Shown piece after piece: positions 20,089-28,202 of a stretch of DNA of 64,000 bases (positions are counted from its first letter, which is position 1; each line of letters starts with the position of its first letter). The stretch is from Paraburkholderia ginsengiterrae (GTDB lineage Bacteria; Pseudomonadota; Gammaproteobacteria; Burkholderiales; Burkholderiaceae), in assembly GCF_001645125.1 (NCBI RefSeq), contig NZ_LXKA01000065.1:62001-126000 (forward strand). The letters are read 5' to 3'. Below the pieces are notes generated by a model, which worked only from the letters and a program-made list of their open reading frames with translations, ran no database searches and was not told the DNA's origin. A program made the translations under genes and the position numbers.

Positions 20089-21219
20089 TCATGCCGGCTC
20101 CCGCGCGGAGTCCAGGTGGAACAGCTCGCTCCAGCGCGCGTCGCGCTGCCAGCCGGCGAAGGCATCGGCGTCACCGATGCGTCCGTCGAGCAGCGCCGCG
20201 GCGAAGCGCGCGGCTTCGTCGGCGACTTCGGGCACAATCATGTAGCCGTGCCGGTACAGGCCGTTCACGCGCAGTGTCTGCGCGCCATCCCACAGCAAGG
20301 CCGGACGGTGGTCCGGCAAAGTTGGGCGGCACTGCGAATTCAGTTCGAGAATGCGTGCCTCGCCGAAGCCGGGATGCACGGAAAACGCCGCGCTCAGCAA
20401 TTCGAGCGCTGAGCGCACGCTGACCGGCGACATGTCCTCGCCTTCCACTTCGGTCGCGCCGATCACATAGAGGTCGTCCTGCTTGGGCGCGATATAGAGC
20501 GGATAGCGCGGATGCAGCAGCCGCACCGGGCGGGTCAGGTTGATGCCGGGCGCGTGCACCCGCGCGACTTCGCCGCGAATGCCGCGCAGCGTGGGCAGCA
20601 CGGGCTTCGCGCCGAGGCCCCGGCAGTCGATCGTGACGCGGGCGGGCGGCAGCGCATGCTCGTCGACCGGCGTATTCCAGTGCGTATCGACACCGCGCTC
20701 GGCGAGGCCCGCGGCCAACGCGGTCAGTACCTGGCGATTATCCAGTTGTCCTTCGTGCGGCAGCAGCCAGCCCTGGTTGAAGCGCCCCGCCAACGCGGGC
20801 TCGGCGGCGCCGAGCTGCGCGCCCGCCAGCGTCACGAAGCCGCCGTCCAGCAGTTCAGCCGGGGCGTTCGAGCGCACCCGGCGTTCGAATAGTGGTGCTT
20901 CGGTGCGATCGGCGTGATGCCAGACGACCAGCGTGCCATTGCGCTGGAAGAACACCGGTTCGGGCAAGTCGGCCAGTATTTGCGGCCAGGTTTCGAGCGA
21001 GCTCGCACCGAGCCGCGTGATCAGCAGTTCGGCACTCGCGGCCTCCGCGAGCGGCGCGAGCATGGCGGCGGCGACCCACGCCGCGGCCTGCGAACCTTTG
21101 GCGTCGCCCCGCTCATAGAGCGCCACGCGATGCCCTTGTCCCGCGAGACGCCACGCGACCAGCCGCCCGCAGCGGCCGCCGCCGAGCACGGCGAAATCGG
21201 GTTGTGCAGGACGGCTCAT
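20089..21219 (-). CDS. thiO: Glycine oxidase ThiO (FAD-dependent)
   Basis: ThiO oxidises glycine to dehydroglycine for thiazole synthesis in aerobes. The 376-residue protein starts MSRPAQPDFAVLGGGRCGRL, with the dinucleotide-binding GGGxxG motif. Further FAD/DAO-family segments are AAAWVAAAMLAPLAEA, DNRQVLTALAAGLAERG, TIDCRGLGAKPVLPTLRGIRG and the C-terminal TLPDHRPALLWDG with GLYRHGYMIVPEVAD. An upstream in-frame start at 21489 would lie inside the riboswitch and is rejected. The ATG at 21219 overlaps the stop of a 35-codon leader ORF as ATGA. Confidence 0.93.
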   Translation of the reverse strand: MSRPAQPDFAVLGGGRCGRLVAWRLAGQGHRVALYERGDAKGSQAAAWVAAAMLAPLAEAASAELLITRLGASSLETWPQILADLPEPVFFQRNGTLVVWHHADRTEAPLFERRVRSNAPAELLDGGFVTLAGAQLGAAEPALAGRFNQGWLLPHEGQLDNRQVLTALAAGLAERGVDTHWNTPVDEHALPPARVTIDCRGLGAKPVLPTLRGIRGEVARVHAPGINLTRPVRLLHPRYPLYIAPKQDDLYVIGATEVEGEDMSPVSVRSALELLSAAFSVHPGFGEARILELNSQCRPTLPDHRPALLWDGAQTLRVNGLYRHGYMIVPEVADEAARFAAALLDGRIGDADAFAGWQRDARWSELFHLDSAREPA

Positions 21220-21323
21220 CGCACACGCTCCATTTCGCAACGGCAAGCAACGCGAACGCGGCACGGCGCACAGAAGGCGGCGTGACGAAGAGCAAAACAC
21301 ATGTCTGAAGAATAGGCGGTCAT
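21216..21323 (-). CDS. Putative 35-residue Cys-rich leader peptide coupled to thiO
   Basis: A short frame begins at ATG 21323 after a good Shine-Dalgarno (AAAGGA, 4 nt away) and ends in TGA overlapping the thiO start as ATGA. The peptide starts MTAYSSDMCFALRHAAFCAP and holds five Cys and eight Arg in 35 residues. thiO itself has no strong ribosome site, so coupling through this ORF is plausible. Translation is inferred from layout only; codon use gives no independent proof. Confidence 0.45.
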   Translation of the reverse strand: MTAYSSDMCFALRHAAFCAPCRVRVACRCEMERVR

Positions 21324-21451
21324 CGAGTCCTTTCCGTACGGTCAAAAACACACACGTACCCAGGACGAAACCGGCGGGTGAGACCGGCCGGGCAATGCGC
21401 GATCCAATGACGGACGCCGCCCGGCGGGGTAAGGAAGACTGGTTGCTTCCG

Positions 21452-21556
21452 GAAACTTCCCGCGCCGGTATTACCCGGATCGGGTGCAAAGGGTCTCTCT
21501 CAGCCTCGCTACCGCAGCATGAGAATCATGCCGCCGGCGCAAAGCACCCCTGTTTC
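21452..21556 (-). ncRNA. TPP riboswitch (THI element) controlling thiOSGE
   Basis: Reading leftward, the hallmark core GGCTGAGAGAGACCC is followed by CTTTGCACCCGATCCGGGTA and then ATACCGGCG. This is nearly identical to the family consensus for the pyrimidine and pyrophosphate sensor helices. GAAAC (21556-21552) pairs with GTTTC (21456-21452) to close P1. It lies 233 nt upstream of thiO and must repress the thi operon when thiamine pyrophosphate is plentiful. No classical terminator follows, so control is probably at translation; a TTCCTT segment just after P1 could pair with the leader ORF ribosome site. Confidence 0.96.
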
Positions 21557-21876
21557 GTCGAAGGTCATTAGACCATAAAAGACGCGGCGCCCGCAAACCA
21601 GCGCCTGCCGACCCTGCGCCCGGTTTGATCCGGCACCATCTATCTCGTTATGAATACGTTTGAGGGCGGCGCTCTGGCACAATGCCCGGATCGGATGCCG
21701 CGTGAACGCGGCGCGGGTGATGCGCACAGCCGGCCTCGCCCTGATCGCGGCGACGTCGAGGCAGCACCGGGGCGGCGCCCTTAAGCGGGAAATTAATTCT
21801 CGTTTAAGGGCTTCGCTGCAGAATCGGGCCCTCACCCGGACGGGCCAGCCCACGTGGGCCAGCACTTCTCTTCAGG
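21557..21876. other. Divergent intergenic region between the thi leader and the YddA-type exporter
   Basis: This 320-bp gap must contain the leftward thi promoter and the rightward exporter promoter. The only strong structure seen is the 33-bp palindrome at 21778-21810. No gene was recognised. Confidence 0.6.
21778..21810. promoter_or_regulatory. 33-bp near-perfect palindrome, candidate operator
   Basis: The element begins CCCTTAAGCGGGAAATT and mirrors into AATTCTCGTTTAAGGG, with three mismatched pairs around an AATTAATT centre. It ends 66 bp before the exporter start at 21877. Size, symmetry and an AT-rich centre are typical of a dimeric regulator site. No adjacent one-component regulator gene is present. 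Confidence 0.55.
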
Positions 21877-23634
21877 ATGCTCATGACATCGAATACCTCC
21901 GCCAGCCCCGCGCTGCCGCCTGACGATAAAGTCTCCGCCTGGAGCCTGATCAAACCCTACTGGGTCTCCGAAGAACGGAATACGGCGTGGGGTCTGCTCA
22001 TCGCGATCATCGTGATGAACCTGCTCATCGTGTGGATCAACGTGCGCCTGAACCGCTGGAGCGCCGACTTCTACAACGCGCTGCAAACCAAGAACGTGCA
22101 CGATTTCCCGCACCTGCTCATGGTGTTCTCGGGGCTCGCGTTCGGCTTCATCATCCTTGCAGTGTACGGCCGCTATCTGCGCCAGATGCTCGGCTTCCGC
22201 TGGCGCCAGTGGCTGACCACGCGTTATCTCAACGAATGGCTGCGCGACAGCGCCTTCTACCGGATCGAACGCGACCGGCTGGCCGACAACCCCGACCAGC
22301 GGATCAGCGACGACCTGCAATCGCTCGCCACCAGCACGCTCTCGCTAACGCTCGACCTGCTGTCCACGATCGTCACGCTGGTCTCGTTCATGACGATCCT
22401 GTGGTCGCTCGCCGGTGCGCTGACCGTTTCGCTCGGCGGCATGCCGGTGCAGATTCCGGGTTATATGGTGTGGGCCGCGGCTCTGTACGCGGTAGTCGGA
22501 TCGGTGATCATCCAGAAGGTTGGCCATCCGCTCGTGCCGATCAACTACCAGGCACAGAAAGTCGAGGCGGATTTCCGCTTTGGCCTGATCCGCCTGCGCG
22601 AGAACGCCGAGCAGATCGCGTTCTACAACGGCATGGATACCGAGAAGAAGAACGCGCACTCACTGTTTGGCCGCATTCGTGACAACTGGTGGCAGGTGAT
22701 GAAGTACACCAAGCGCCTCACCTTTGTCACGGCCTTCTACAGCCAGATTGCCATCATCTTTCCGCTGGTGGTCGCCGCGCCCCGCTACTTCGCGGGAGCA
22801 TTTACGTTCGGTGTGCTGATGCAGATTTCGAGCGCGTTCGGCACGGTCAGCGACTCGTTTTCGTGGTTCATCAATAGTTACGGCTCCCTCGTCGAATGGC
22901 GCGCTACCGTGAACCGGTTGCGTGAATTCAAGCGCGTCGTGCACTCGCCGCATCTGAAAGAGTCGGTCTCGCCGGCCACCGCCCATGGCGGCATCAATCT
23001 GCACATGGTCGACGAAGACAAGCTCACTACCGACGGCCTGAGGCTCGCATTGCCGAACGGCAATCCGCTGTCGCGCATTCGCGATATCGCGATTCAACCG
23101 GGCTCGCGCTGGCTGGTGCGCGGGCCGTCCGGGTCGGGCAAGAGCACGCTGATGCGCGCCCTCGCCGGCTTGTGGCCATTCGGCGACGGTTCGATCGACG
23201 CGCCGGTCAACGCCCGCATGATGTTCATTCCGCAGGTCAGCTACATGCCGATCGGCACGCTCAAGGCGGCGCTCGCCTATCCGTCCGCGCCCGACACCTA
23301 CACCGACGACGAATACCGCGAAGCGCTCGTCACCTGCCATCTGTCGGAGTACGCCGACCGTCTGCAGGAGTCGGGACACTGGACGCGCATCCTCTCGCCG
23401 GGCGAGCAGCAACGCCTTGCCGCCGCGCGCGTGCTGCTGCACAAGCCGGACTATCTGTTCCTCGACGAAGCGACCAGCGCGCTCGACGCGGAAAACGAAG
23501 CGCGCCTGTACCGCCTGTTCACGGAGCGGCTGCCGAAGGCGGCCATTGTCAGCGTCGCGCATCGCGAGTCGCTTGCTGCGTTCCATGACGAGACGCTCGA
23601 CGTCGAACGTTCGGGCGAAGCAGTCGCGGCATGA
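21877..23634 (+). CDS. ABC exporter, fused permease-ATPase of the YddA/SbmA-BacA type
   Basis: The 585-residue protein joins an SbmA/BacA-like membrane domain (residues about 25-330) to a C-terminal ATPase domain (about 375-575). The membrane part has family motifs VWINVRLNRWSADFYNALQ and RWRQWLTTRYLNEWLRDSAF, plus NPDQRISDDLQSL. The ATPase part has Walker A GPSGSGKSTLMRAL, signature LSPGEQQRLAAARVLL and Walker B DYLFLDEATSALD. Relatives include E. coli YddA and vitamin B12 or peptide transporters of the ABCD-like group. The substrate is unknown. It is coupled to the next gene by a 4-bp overlap. Confidence 0.92.
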   Translation: MLMTSNTSASPALPPDDKVSAWSLIKPYWVSEERNTAWGLLIAIIVMNLLIVWINVRLNRWSADFYNALQTKNVHDFPHLLMVFSGLAFGFIILAVYGRYLRQMLGFRWRQWLTTRYLNEWLRDSAFYRIERDRLADNPDQRISDDLQSLATSTLSLTLDLLSTIVTLVSFMTILWSLAGALTVSLGGMPVQIPGYMVWAAALYAVVGSVIIQKVGHPLVPINYQAQKVEADFRFGLIRLRENAEQIAFYNGMDTEKKNAHSLFGRIRDNWWQVMKYTKRLTFVTAFYSQIAIIFPLVVAAPRYFAGAFTFGVLMQISSAFGTVSDSFSWFINSYGSLVEWRATVNRLREFKRVVHSPHLKESVSPATAHGGINLHMVDEDKLTTDGLRLALPNGNPLSRIRDIAIQPGSRWLVRGPSGSGKSTLMRALAGLWPFGDGSIDAPVNARMMFIPQVSYMPIGTLKAALAYPSAPDTYTDDEYREALVTCHLSEYADRLQESGHWTRILSPGEQQRLAAARVLLHKPDYLFLDEATSALDAENEARLYRLFTERLPKAAIVSVAHRESLAAFHDETLDVERSGEAVAA

Positions 23635-24440
23635 GCGACATGGGCGACGTGAGCACTCCGAACGACGCGGCCAGCGCCGGATTCGGGCGCGTCGTCCTGA
23701 TCACGGGCGCGGGCTCCGGCATCGGCGCCGCGTTGGCCCGGCGGCTCGCCGCACCGCACTCGGCGCTGATGCTGCACGCACGCGGCGCCGATCAGGAAGC
23801 CCGTCAACGCCTGGCACAAGTCGCCGCCGATTGCGGTGCGAGCGGCGCACGCTGCGCAACCGTGTTCGGCGATCTCGCCGAGCGTGGCGCCGCGGAACAT
23901 GTCGTCCACCAGACGCTGGCAACGTTCGGCGCACTCGATCAACTGGTCGCCAATGCGGGGCACGCACAGCGCCAAACGCTGAACGCGCTCGACGCCGACG
24001 CCTTAAGCACAGCCTTCGCCGCGATGCCGGCGGCGTTCGCGGCGCTCGTCAAACGCGCGACGCCCGCGCTGGAAACGTCGAAGCGCGGACGCGTCGTCGC
24101 CCTCAGTTCGTTCGTTGCACACCGCTATCGTGCAGACGCACCGTTTGCCGCCACGGCGGCGGCGAAAGCGGCGCTCGAATCGCTGGCGAAAACGGCAGCA
24201 GCCGAACTCGCGCCGCATGGCGTGACCGTAAATTGTGTGGCGCCTGGCTATACCCGCAAAGATCGCGGCCCGAGTGCCGATAATGCAGCGGCGTGGACCC
24301 GCGCCGCCGAAGCAACGCCACTCGGCCATGTCGCCGAACCCGCGGATATCGCCGCGTTGATCGCCTTCCTGCTCTCCGACGAAGCGCGCCACATCACGGG
24401 CCAGGTGATCCACATCGACGGCGGTCTCACGCTCGGCTGA
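23631..24440 (+). CDS. Short-chain dehydrogenase/reductase-fold protein lacking the catalytic Tyr
   Basis: The 269-residue protein has the Rossmann nucleotide site LITGAGSGIGAALARRL, the structural LVANAGHAQ motif and the catalytic Ser in VVALSSFVAHRY. It also has the C-terminal GQVIHIDGGLTLG. At the place of the active-site YxxxK motif the sequence reads FAATAAAKAAL, so Tyr is Thr175 while Lys179 is kept. The fold is secure, but classical oxidoreductase activity is doubtful. It is translationally coupled to the YddA-type exporter (ATGA, 23631-23634), so it may process or sense that transporter's substrate. Confidence 0.88.
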   Translation: MSDMGDVSTPNDAASAGFGRVVLITGAGSGIGAALARRLAAPHSALMLHARGADQEARQRLAQVAADCGASGARCATVFGDLAERGAAEHVVHQTLATFGALDQLVANAGHAQRQTLNALDADALSTAFAAMPAAFAALVKRATPALETSKRGRVVALSSFVAHRYRADAPFAATAAAKAALESLAKTAAAELAPHGVTVNCVAPGYTRKDRGPSADNAAAWTRAAEATPLGHVAEPADIAALIAFLLSDEARHITGQVIHIDGGLTLG

Positions 24441-24822
24441 GCTTGCCGCGAGCGGTGCGAGCCGCGCGCCGCCGCGAGCCCGCGCAACATCCGGAAACAC
24501 CCGAGAAGAGTTCGCAAGCATTTGCGAAGCGGGCAATCTGTTCCGCGCTTTGAAAAAGCCCCTCGCCAGCGACGATAGCTATGCGGGCCGTACCACGCCC
24601 CGCTCCCCATCATTCATCGCTACCGGACTCGCAGCCCATGTCATTCGCTCGCCGCTCACGTTCTTCGGCACTGTGCGCCGGGCGTGGTGCTGATCGCCGC
24701 CAACCGTCGTGATTCGTCATCAATCGTCACACGCCCTGAGCGCTGCCAGACACCGCCTCGCGACCATCATCGGCGGCATGCGCGCTGACGCTGTCGCGCG
24801 CGCCCCACAGGCTGTGTGCCTC
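24441..24822. other. Intergenic stretch without recognised genes
   Basis: No convincing gene, repeat or terminator was seen between the SDR-fold gene and the lipoprotein gene. In-frame starts for the downstream lipoprotein exist at 24709 and 24778, so part of this stretch could be coding. Confidence 0.5.
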
Positions 24823-25401
24823 ATGTGGCGGTGGCCCTGCGCGTGGCTCGCCGCCTCCGCCACGCTCGCGCTCGGTTTGAACGGCTGCGCATGGACACTG
24901 ATTCAGGCGGCTGACGCCACCGGCTCGGTCATTCAGGCAGGCTACGCGATCGCGGCCAACTATTCGTCGCCGACCTTCGTCAACGGCAAGCCGGCCGACG
25001 TGCGCCAGGTGTGTATCGAAGTGAACCAGAACGTGTCGGTCGGCGACTTCGTGCCGGCGCTGCAACTCGCGCTTGACCGGCGCGGCATTCGTTCGGATGT
25101 CTACAATCCGGGCACCTCGCCCGCGGCATGCGAAGCGCGCCTCGTCTACAACGCCGCAATCGACTATGGCCGCCGTTCGTTCAGCGACGAAACGATCCAG
25201 TACCTCTCGATCATCGATCTGACGCTGATCCAGAACGGCCGCATTCTCGTCACGGCGCGCTATCAGACGGGCGGCCTGAACACGGACCGCTTCTCGTCGG
25301 CGTCGACCAAACTCAACGGCCTGATCGAGCGTATGGTGGTCGATCAAACCGACTTCGCGCGGCAGCCGCTGCGAACCATTCAAGCGTCTCAGGTGAATTA
25401 G
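24823..25401 (+). CDS. Putative outer-membrane lipoprotein of unknown function
   Basis: From the ATG at 24823 the protein is 192 residues. It begins MWRWPCAWLAASATLALGLN followed by Gly-Cys, a lipoprotein signal with lipobox LNGC. The mature part has AGYAIAANYSSPTFVNGKPA, then an alternating hydrophobic pattern around VCIEVNQNVSVGDFVPALQ. A C-terminal beta-rich section contains YLSIIDLTLIQNGRILVTAR. The shape recalls small divisome or secretion-associated lipoproteins that bind peptides, but no family was recognised. Starts at 24709 and 24778 are possible; the chosen one gives the cleanest signal. It precedes an OmpR-type regulator on the same strand. Confidence 0.7.
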   Translation: MWRWPCAWLAASATLALGLNGCAWTLIQAADATGSVIQAGYAIAANYSSPTFVNGKPADVRQVCIEVNQNVSVGDFVPALQLALDRRGIRSDVYNPGTSPAACEARLVYNAAIDYGRRSFSDETIQYLSIIDLTLIQNGRILVTARYQTGGLNTDRFSSASTKLNGLIERMVVDQTDFARQPLRTIQASQVN

Positions 25402-25500
25402 GTGAATTAGGCGCGTGCCCCTTGCGTCCTCTTACACGGGAAAGGATTCGAAAGCGTCGCGTGCTTTGCTCGGCCAGCACGGTTCTCTAAGATGACCTGA

Positions 25501-26256
25501 ATGAACCAATCCATTCTGATCGTCGACGACGACCCCGTCGTACGTGAGCTCGTCAGCGAATATCTGCACGGGCGCGGCTTCAAGGTTGCCACGCTCGAAC
25601 ACGGCATGGCGCTGCAGCGCGCCTTGCAGGACGAGCGTCCCGCACTGATCGTGCTCGACATCATGATGCCGGAGCTCGACGGCATCAGCGCGCTGCGCGC
25701 CTTGCGCGTCGCCGGCGACGACATTCCGGTGATTCTGCTGACCGCGCGCGCCGATCCGATCGACCGCGTGATCGGTCTCGAACTCGGCGCCGACGACTAT
25801 CTCGGCAAACCGTTCGAGCCGAGCGAACTGGTCGCACGAATACGCACCGTGCTGCGCCGTCGCGGCGCGATTGCGCCGAGCGCACCGGAACAACGCGCGC
25901 CGTATCGCTTCGGCCGCTTCGAGGTGAATTTCCCGGCTCGCGAATTACGCCGCGAAGGCGAACGCATCGGCTTGCGTTCGAGCGAATTCGCCATGCTCAA
26001 GGTATTCGTCACTCACGCGATGACCGTGCTCACGCGCGCACAGTTGCTGGAGAAATTGCACGGCAATAGCGAGGCGCATCGCAATCGCAGCCTGGACGTG
26101 TCGATCTGGCGCTTGCGACGGCTGATTGAAGTGGACCCGTCCGAGCCGCGCTATGTGCAAACCGTGTGGGGACGCGGCTACGTGTTCGTGCCGGACGGTG
26201 AAATCGGCGCGGCCGAGCGCAGCTCGGTAGCGCATGGCCCGCAGCCGCGGGCCTGA
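25501..26256 (+). CDS. OmpR-family response regulator without adjacent kinase
   Basis: The 251-residue protein has a receiver domain (residues 1-120) with the acidic pocket VDDD, phosphoacceptor region LIVLDIMMPELDG and Lys in LGKPFEPSEL. A winged-helix DNA-binding domain follows (about 135-235) with LRSSEFAMLKVFV, RSLDVSIWRLRRLIE and VQTVWGRGYVFVPDG. It is clearly paralogous to the regulator at 28622 (shared start MNxxxLIVDDDPVVR and IMMPxxDGxxAL), but no kinase lies next to it. It may be served by the kinase at 29359. Confidence 0.93.
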   Translation: MNQSILIVDDDPVVRELVSEYLHGRGFKVATLEHGMALQRALQDERPALIVLDIMMPELDGISALRALRVAGDDIPVILLTARADPIDRVIGLELGADDYLGKPFEPSELVARIRTVLRRRGAIAPSAPEQRAPYRFGRFEVNFPARELRREGERIGLRSSEFAMLKVFVTHAMTVLTRAQLLEKLHGNSEAHRNRSLDVSIWRLRRLIEVDPSEPRYVQTVWGRGYVFVPDGEIGAAERSSVAHGPQPRA

Positions 26257-26291
26257 CTGCTAACACGAGGTCATGCGGGGTATCGCGAGGT

Positions 26292-26308
26292 TGCGCGAGA
26301 ATCGCGCA
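26292..26308. repeat. Perfect 7-bp inverted repeat between convergent genes
   Basis: TGCGCGA (26292-26298) and TCGCGCA (26302-26308) flank a GAA loop. It lies between the ends of the response-regulator and FlgH-like genes. With no T-run it could be a factor-dependent or bidirectional stop. Confidence 0.4.
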
Positions 26309-26340
26309 CCGCATGTATCGAAAGCACCGGCGTGCGACAT

Positions 26341-27012
26341 TCAGAATGTGAGCACACTCATGAACATTCTCTGCAGCCAGCCCATGGTGGTGGCGTCGGA
26401 CACCATCCCCACGCCGGCCTGCTCGATGCGCGCGTTGGCAACCTTGCTCGACGCCACGTAGTTGCCTGCTTCGATATCCTTAGGATTCACGATACCGGAC
26501 AGCCGCAGGCGGTCGCGGTTGCCGCTCATCGCAATCACCTTCTCGCCCGACACGACCAGATTGCCGGTCGACATCGTGCCGATCACAGTCACAGCGAGCG
26601 TGCCGCTCATGCCGCTGACGTCGGTGAGACTGCCCTGCCCCTTGAAGTCGGTGCTCGCCGAGCCGATATTGAACAGACGCGCGAGCCGTGCGGCGGCGTT
26701 CGTCGAGTGGTCGGCGGCGTCGGCCGTGATGCTGCTCGAACGGCTTGCCGCCGCGCTCGAGCTATTGCTGCCGCTGTACGACTCCGCAAGGCGGATGGTC
26801 AGCACATCGCCGATGTGCTGGGCACGCGGCGTTTCGTAAAGCAGCAGCGGTGTGCCGGCCTGGTAGATCGCGCCTTGCGTGTTGACGTTCAGTGGCGCCG
26901 ATGCGAGCGGCGGCGCCATCGGCGTCTCGACGATCGAATTCTGCTGCGGGCTCGAGCACGCCGCAAGACAGGCCACCACGCCGAGCGCGGCGGTAAAACG
27001 TAGCGCAGTCAT
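26341..27012 (-). CDS. FlgH-like L-ring lipoprotein outside any flagellar cluster
   Basis: The 223-residue protein matches the flagellar L-ring family FlgH throughout. It has a lipobox LAAC (Cys19), LLLYETPRAQHIGDVLTI and an NSSSAAASRSSSI segment. Further along are GTLAVTVIGTMSTGNLVVSG, RLRLSGIVNPKDIEAGNYV and the C-terminal MVSDATTMGWLQRMFM. FlgH forms an outer-membrane ring around the flagellar rod. Here no flagellar gene is nearby: it ends a small operon of exported proteins between two response regulators. The ATG at 27012 has GGGAGC upstream. It may be an additional FlgH paralogue working in another envelope structure; that is inference. Confidence 0.88.
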   Translation of the reverse strand: MTALRFTAALGVVACLAACSSPQQNSIVETPMAPPLASAPLNVNTQGAIYQAGTPLLLYETPRAQHIGDVLTIRLAESYSGSNSSSAAASRSSSITADAADHSTNAAARLARLFNIGSASTDFKGQGSLTDVSGMSGTLAVTVIGTMSTGNLVVSGEKVIAMSGNRDRLRLSGIVNPKDIEAGNYVASSKVANARIEQAGVGMVSDATTMGWLQRMFMSVLTF

Positions 27013-27077
27013 AGATGCTCCCGAGCCTAAGCGGCCGCGTTCGAAATGGGCCTCGCGGCCATACTTCATGCCGCTCA

Positions 27078-27800
27078 TCAACCCGCCTCCGCGTCACTCG
27101 CCTGCCATTGCCGCACCACCGACTTCACCCAGGCATCCGAGCCCTTCAGCAGATAGGTGAGCGTGCCGTTGCGCGTGCCCGGCAGAAAGCACAACGTGAT
27201 CGAACTCAGCGTGTTTTCCCAGACATACATGGGCAGCGCGCCCGGCGCCACGACGTTCTGTGTCGCGAGGCGCGGCGGGCCGTAACGGTCCGCGAGAGCA
27301 TCGCGCAGGTCGTCGGCGGTAAGTTCGTCGATTACAAAGGAAATCTCGTACAGACGCAGCGCGCCTTGCCCGCCGATACGCGCGAAGCGCAGCACATGCT
27401 CCAGCGCCGGCGCACCGTCGACCACCGCCTGCGACACCGCCCAGCCGTCGTCCGCGCGATGCGCCCAGCGGCAGGCCACCGTCAGACTCTCATGCGATTT
27501 CAGACTCATGCCGAGCGCGCCAGCCAGCACGTCCGTCTCGCAGACCGGCACGCTGCCAGGCGGCGTAGCCCGCACGGTCGAGCCGGCGCGAAATTCGTCG
27601 AGCGTGATGCCAAGCGTCACCCCACGGAACGCAAACGGTGCGTCTTGCGGACGCCGCCGCACATCGGCGACGGACGCTTTCGCGGCCCCGCCGACCGCGC
27701 CGGCCGCATTGGTTTCATGCGCGGGCGGTTGGGCGTCGACGCTCGCCGAACACACCGCGCCCAGCAGCGCCAACGCGCAGACAATCCGTTTGAGTGTCAT
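27078..27800 (-). CDS. Predicted periplasmic protein of unknown function
   Basis: The 240-residue protein begins with a Sec signal (MTLKRIVCALALLGAVCSAS, cleavage near VDA-Q). The mature part has a segment FAFRGVTLGITLDEFRAG, typical of small proteins that open with a flat beta hairpin. Then come paired Cys (VPVCETDVLAG and LTVACRWAHR) and a region DELTADDLRDALADRYGPP resembling domains of secreted regulators. No named family was recognised. It sits 65 bp upstream of the FlgH-like gene and 3 bp downstream of the small lipoprotein gene, so the three are probably co-transcribed. Confidence 0.75.
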   Translation of the reverse strand: MTLKRIVCALALLGAVCSASVDAQPPAHETNAAGAVGGAAKASVADVRRRPQDAPFAFRGVTLGITLDEFRAGSTVRATPPGSVPVCETDVLAGALGMSLKSHESLTVACRWAHRADDGWAVSQAVVDGAPALEHVLRFARIGGQGALRLYEISFVIDELTADDLRDALADRYGPPRLATQNVVAPGALPMYVWENTLSSITLCFLPGTRNGTLTYLLKGSDAWVKSVVRQWQASDAEAG

Positions 27801-27803
27801 GAT

Positions 27804-28001
27804 TCAGTCGATCGCGGATGAACACATGTCGAACGGTGCGGCCGCGGCATGACCGACGACCGGGATGATTTTCAGGGTGGCCGACGTCAGCCGGCACGGC
27901 AGTGCGGCGACGGCGCAACCGCCGAGCGGCAGCAGCGCCGCGCCGAGCGTCAACCACGCAGCGACACGTAAGCACTGGTCAAAATTTTTCGAGGTCGACA
28001 C
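27804..28001 (-). CDS. Small lipoprotein (resembles DUF6726 family)
   Basis: The 65-residue protein has a signal region ending in lipobox PLGGC (Cys29). A short mature part AVAALPCRLTSATLKIIPVV continues into GHAAAAPFDMCSSAID. The pattern ALPCR...LKxxPVVGHxAAAPxDxC is one I associate with small Burkholderiales lipoproteins (DUF6726), from memory. The two mature Cys beyond the lipid anchor could form a disulfide. It is separated by 3 bp from the next gene downstream and 15 bp from the one upstream. Confidence 0.75.
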   Translation of the reverse strand: MSTSKNFDQCLRVAAWLTLGAALLPLGGCAVAALPCRLTSATLKIIPVVGHAAAAPFDMCSSAID

Positions 28002-28016
28002 TGAGGCCCCGGACCG

Positions 28017-28202
28017 TCAGGCCGTCGTATTGACGTGGTGGCCCACGAGCCCGGCGGGCAGCGATGGCTGCGCTTTGGTGACGGACTCGCTGGCCGGCGC
28101 AGCGACGCCTGAACTGGTCGAAGTGGCTGGCTTCGCCGTCGGCGCAGACGCGGGCGCGAGGGAAGACAAGCGGGTTGATGTGAGATGGCTGGGAATGGTC
28201 AT
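28017..28202 (-). CDS. Small hypothetical protein at the head of the FlgH-like operon
   Basis: A 61-residue frame starts at ATG 28202 with GAGG 7 nt upstream and ends 15 bp before the small lipoprotein gene. It begins MTIPSHLTSTRLSSLAPASA and is rich in Ser, Thr, Ala and Pro. It ends with PAGLVGHHVNTTA. There is no signal peptide or membrane helix. Position, ribosome site and spacing favour a real gene; composition alone does not prove it. Confidence 0.5.
   Translation of the reverse strand: MTIPSHLTSTRLSSLAPASAPTAKPATSTSSGVAAPASESVTKAQPSLPAGLVGHHVNTTA

Noticed and set aside
20089-21489. Longer thiO start at 21489
   Set aside because: It would begin inside the conserved core of the TPP riboswitch. 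The FAD-binding N-terminus begins at 21219.
25407-25893. Leftward frames opposite the first response regulator
   Set aside because: Both lie antisense to a certain response-regulator gene and show no domain or ribosome site.
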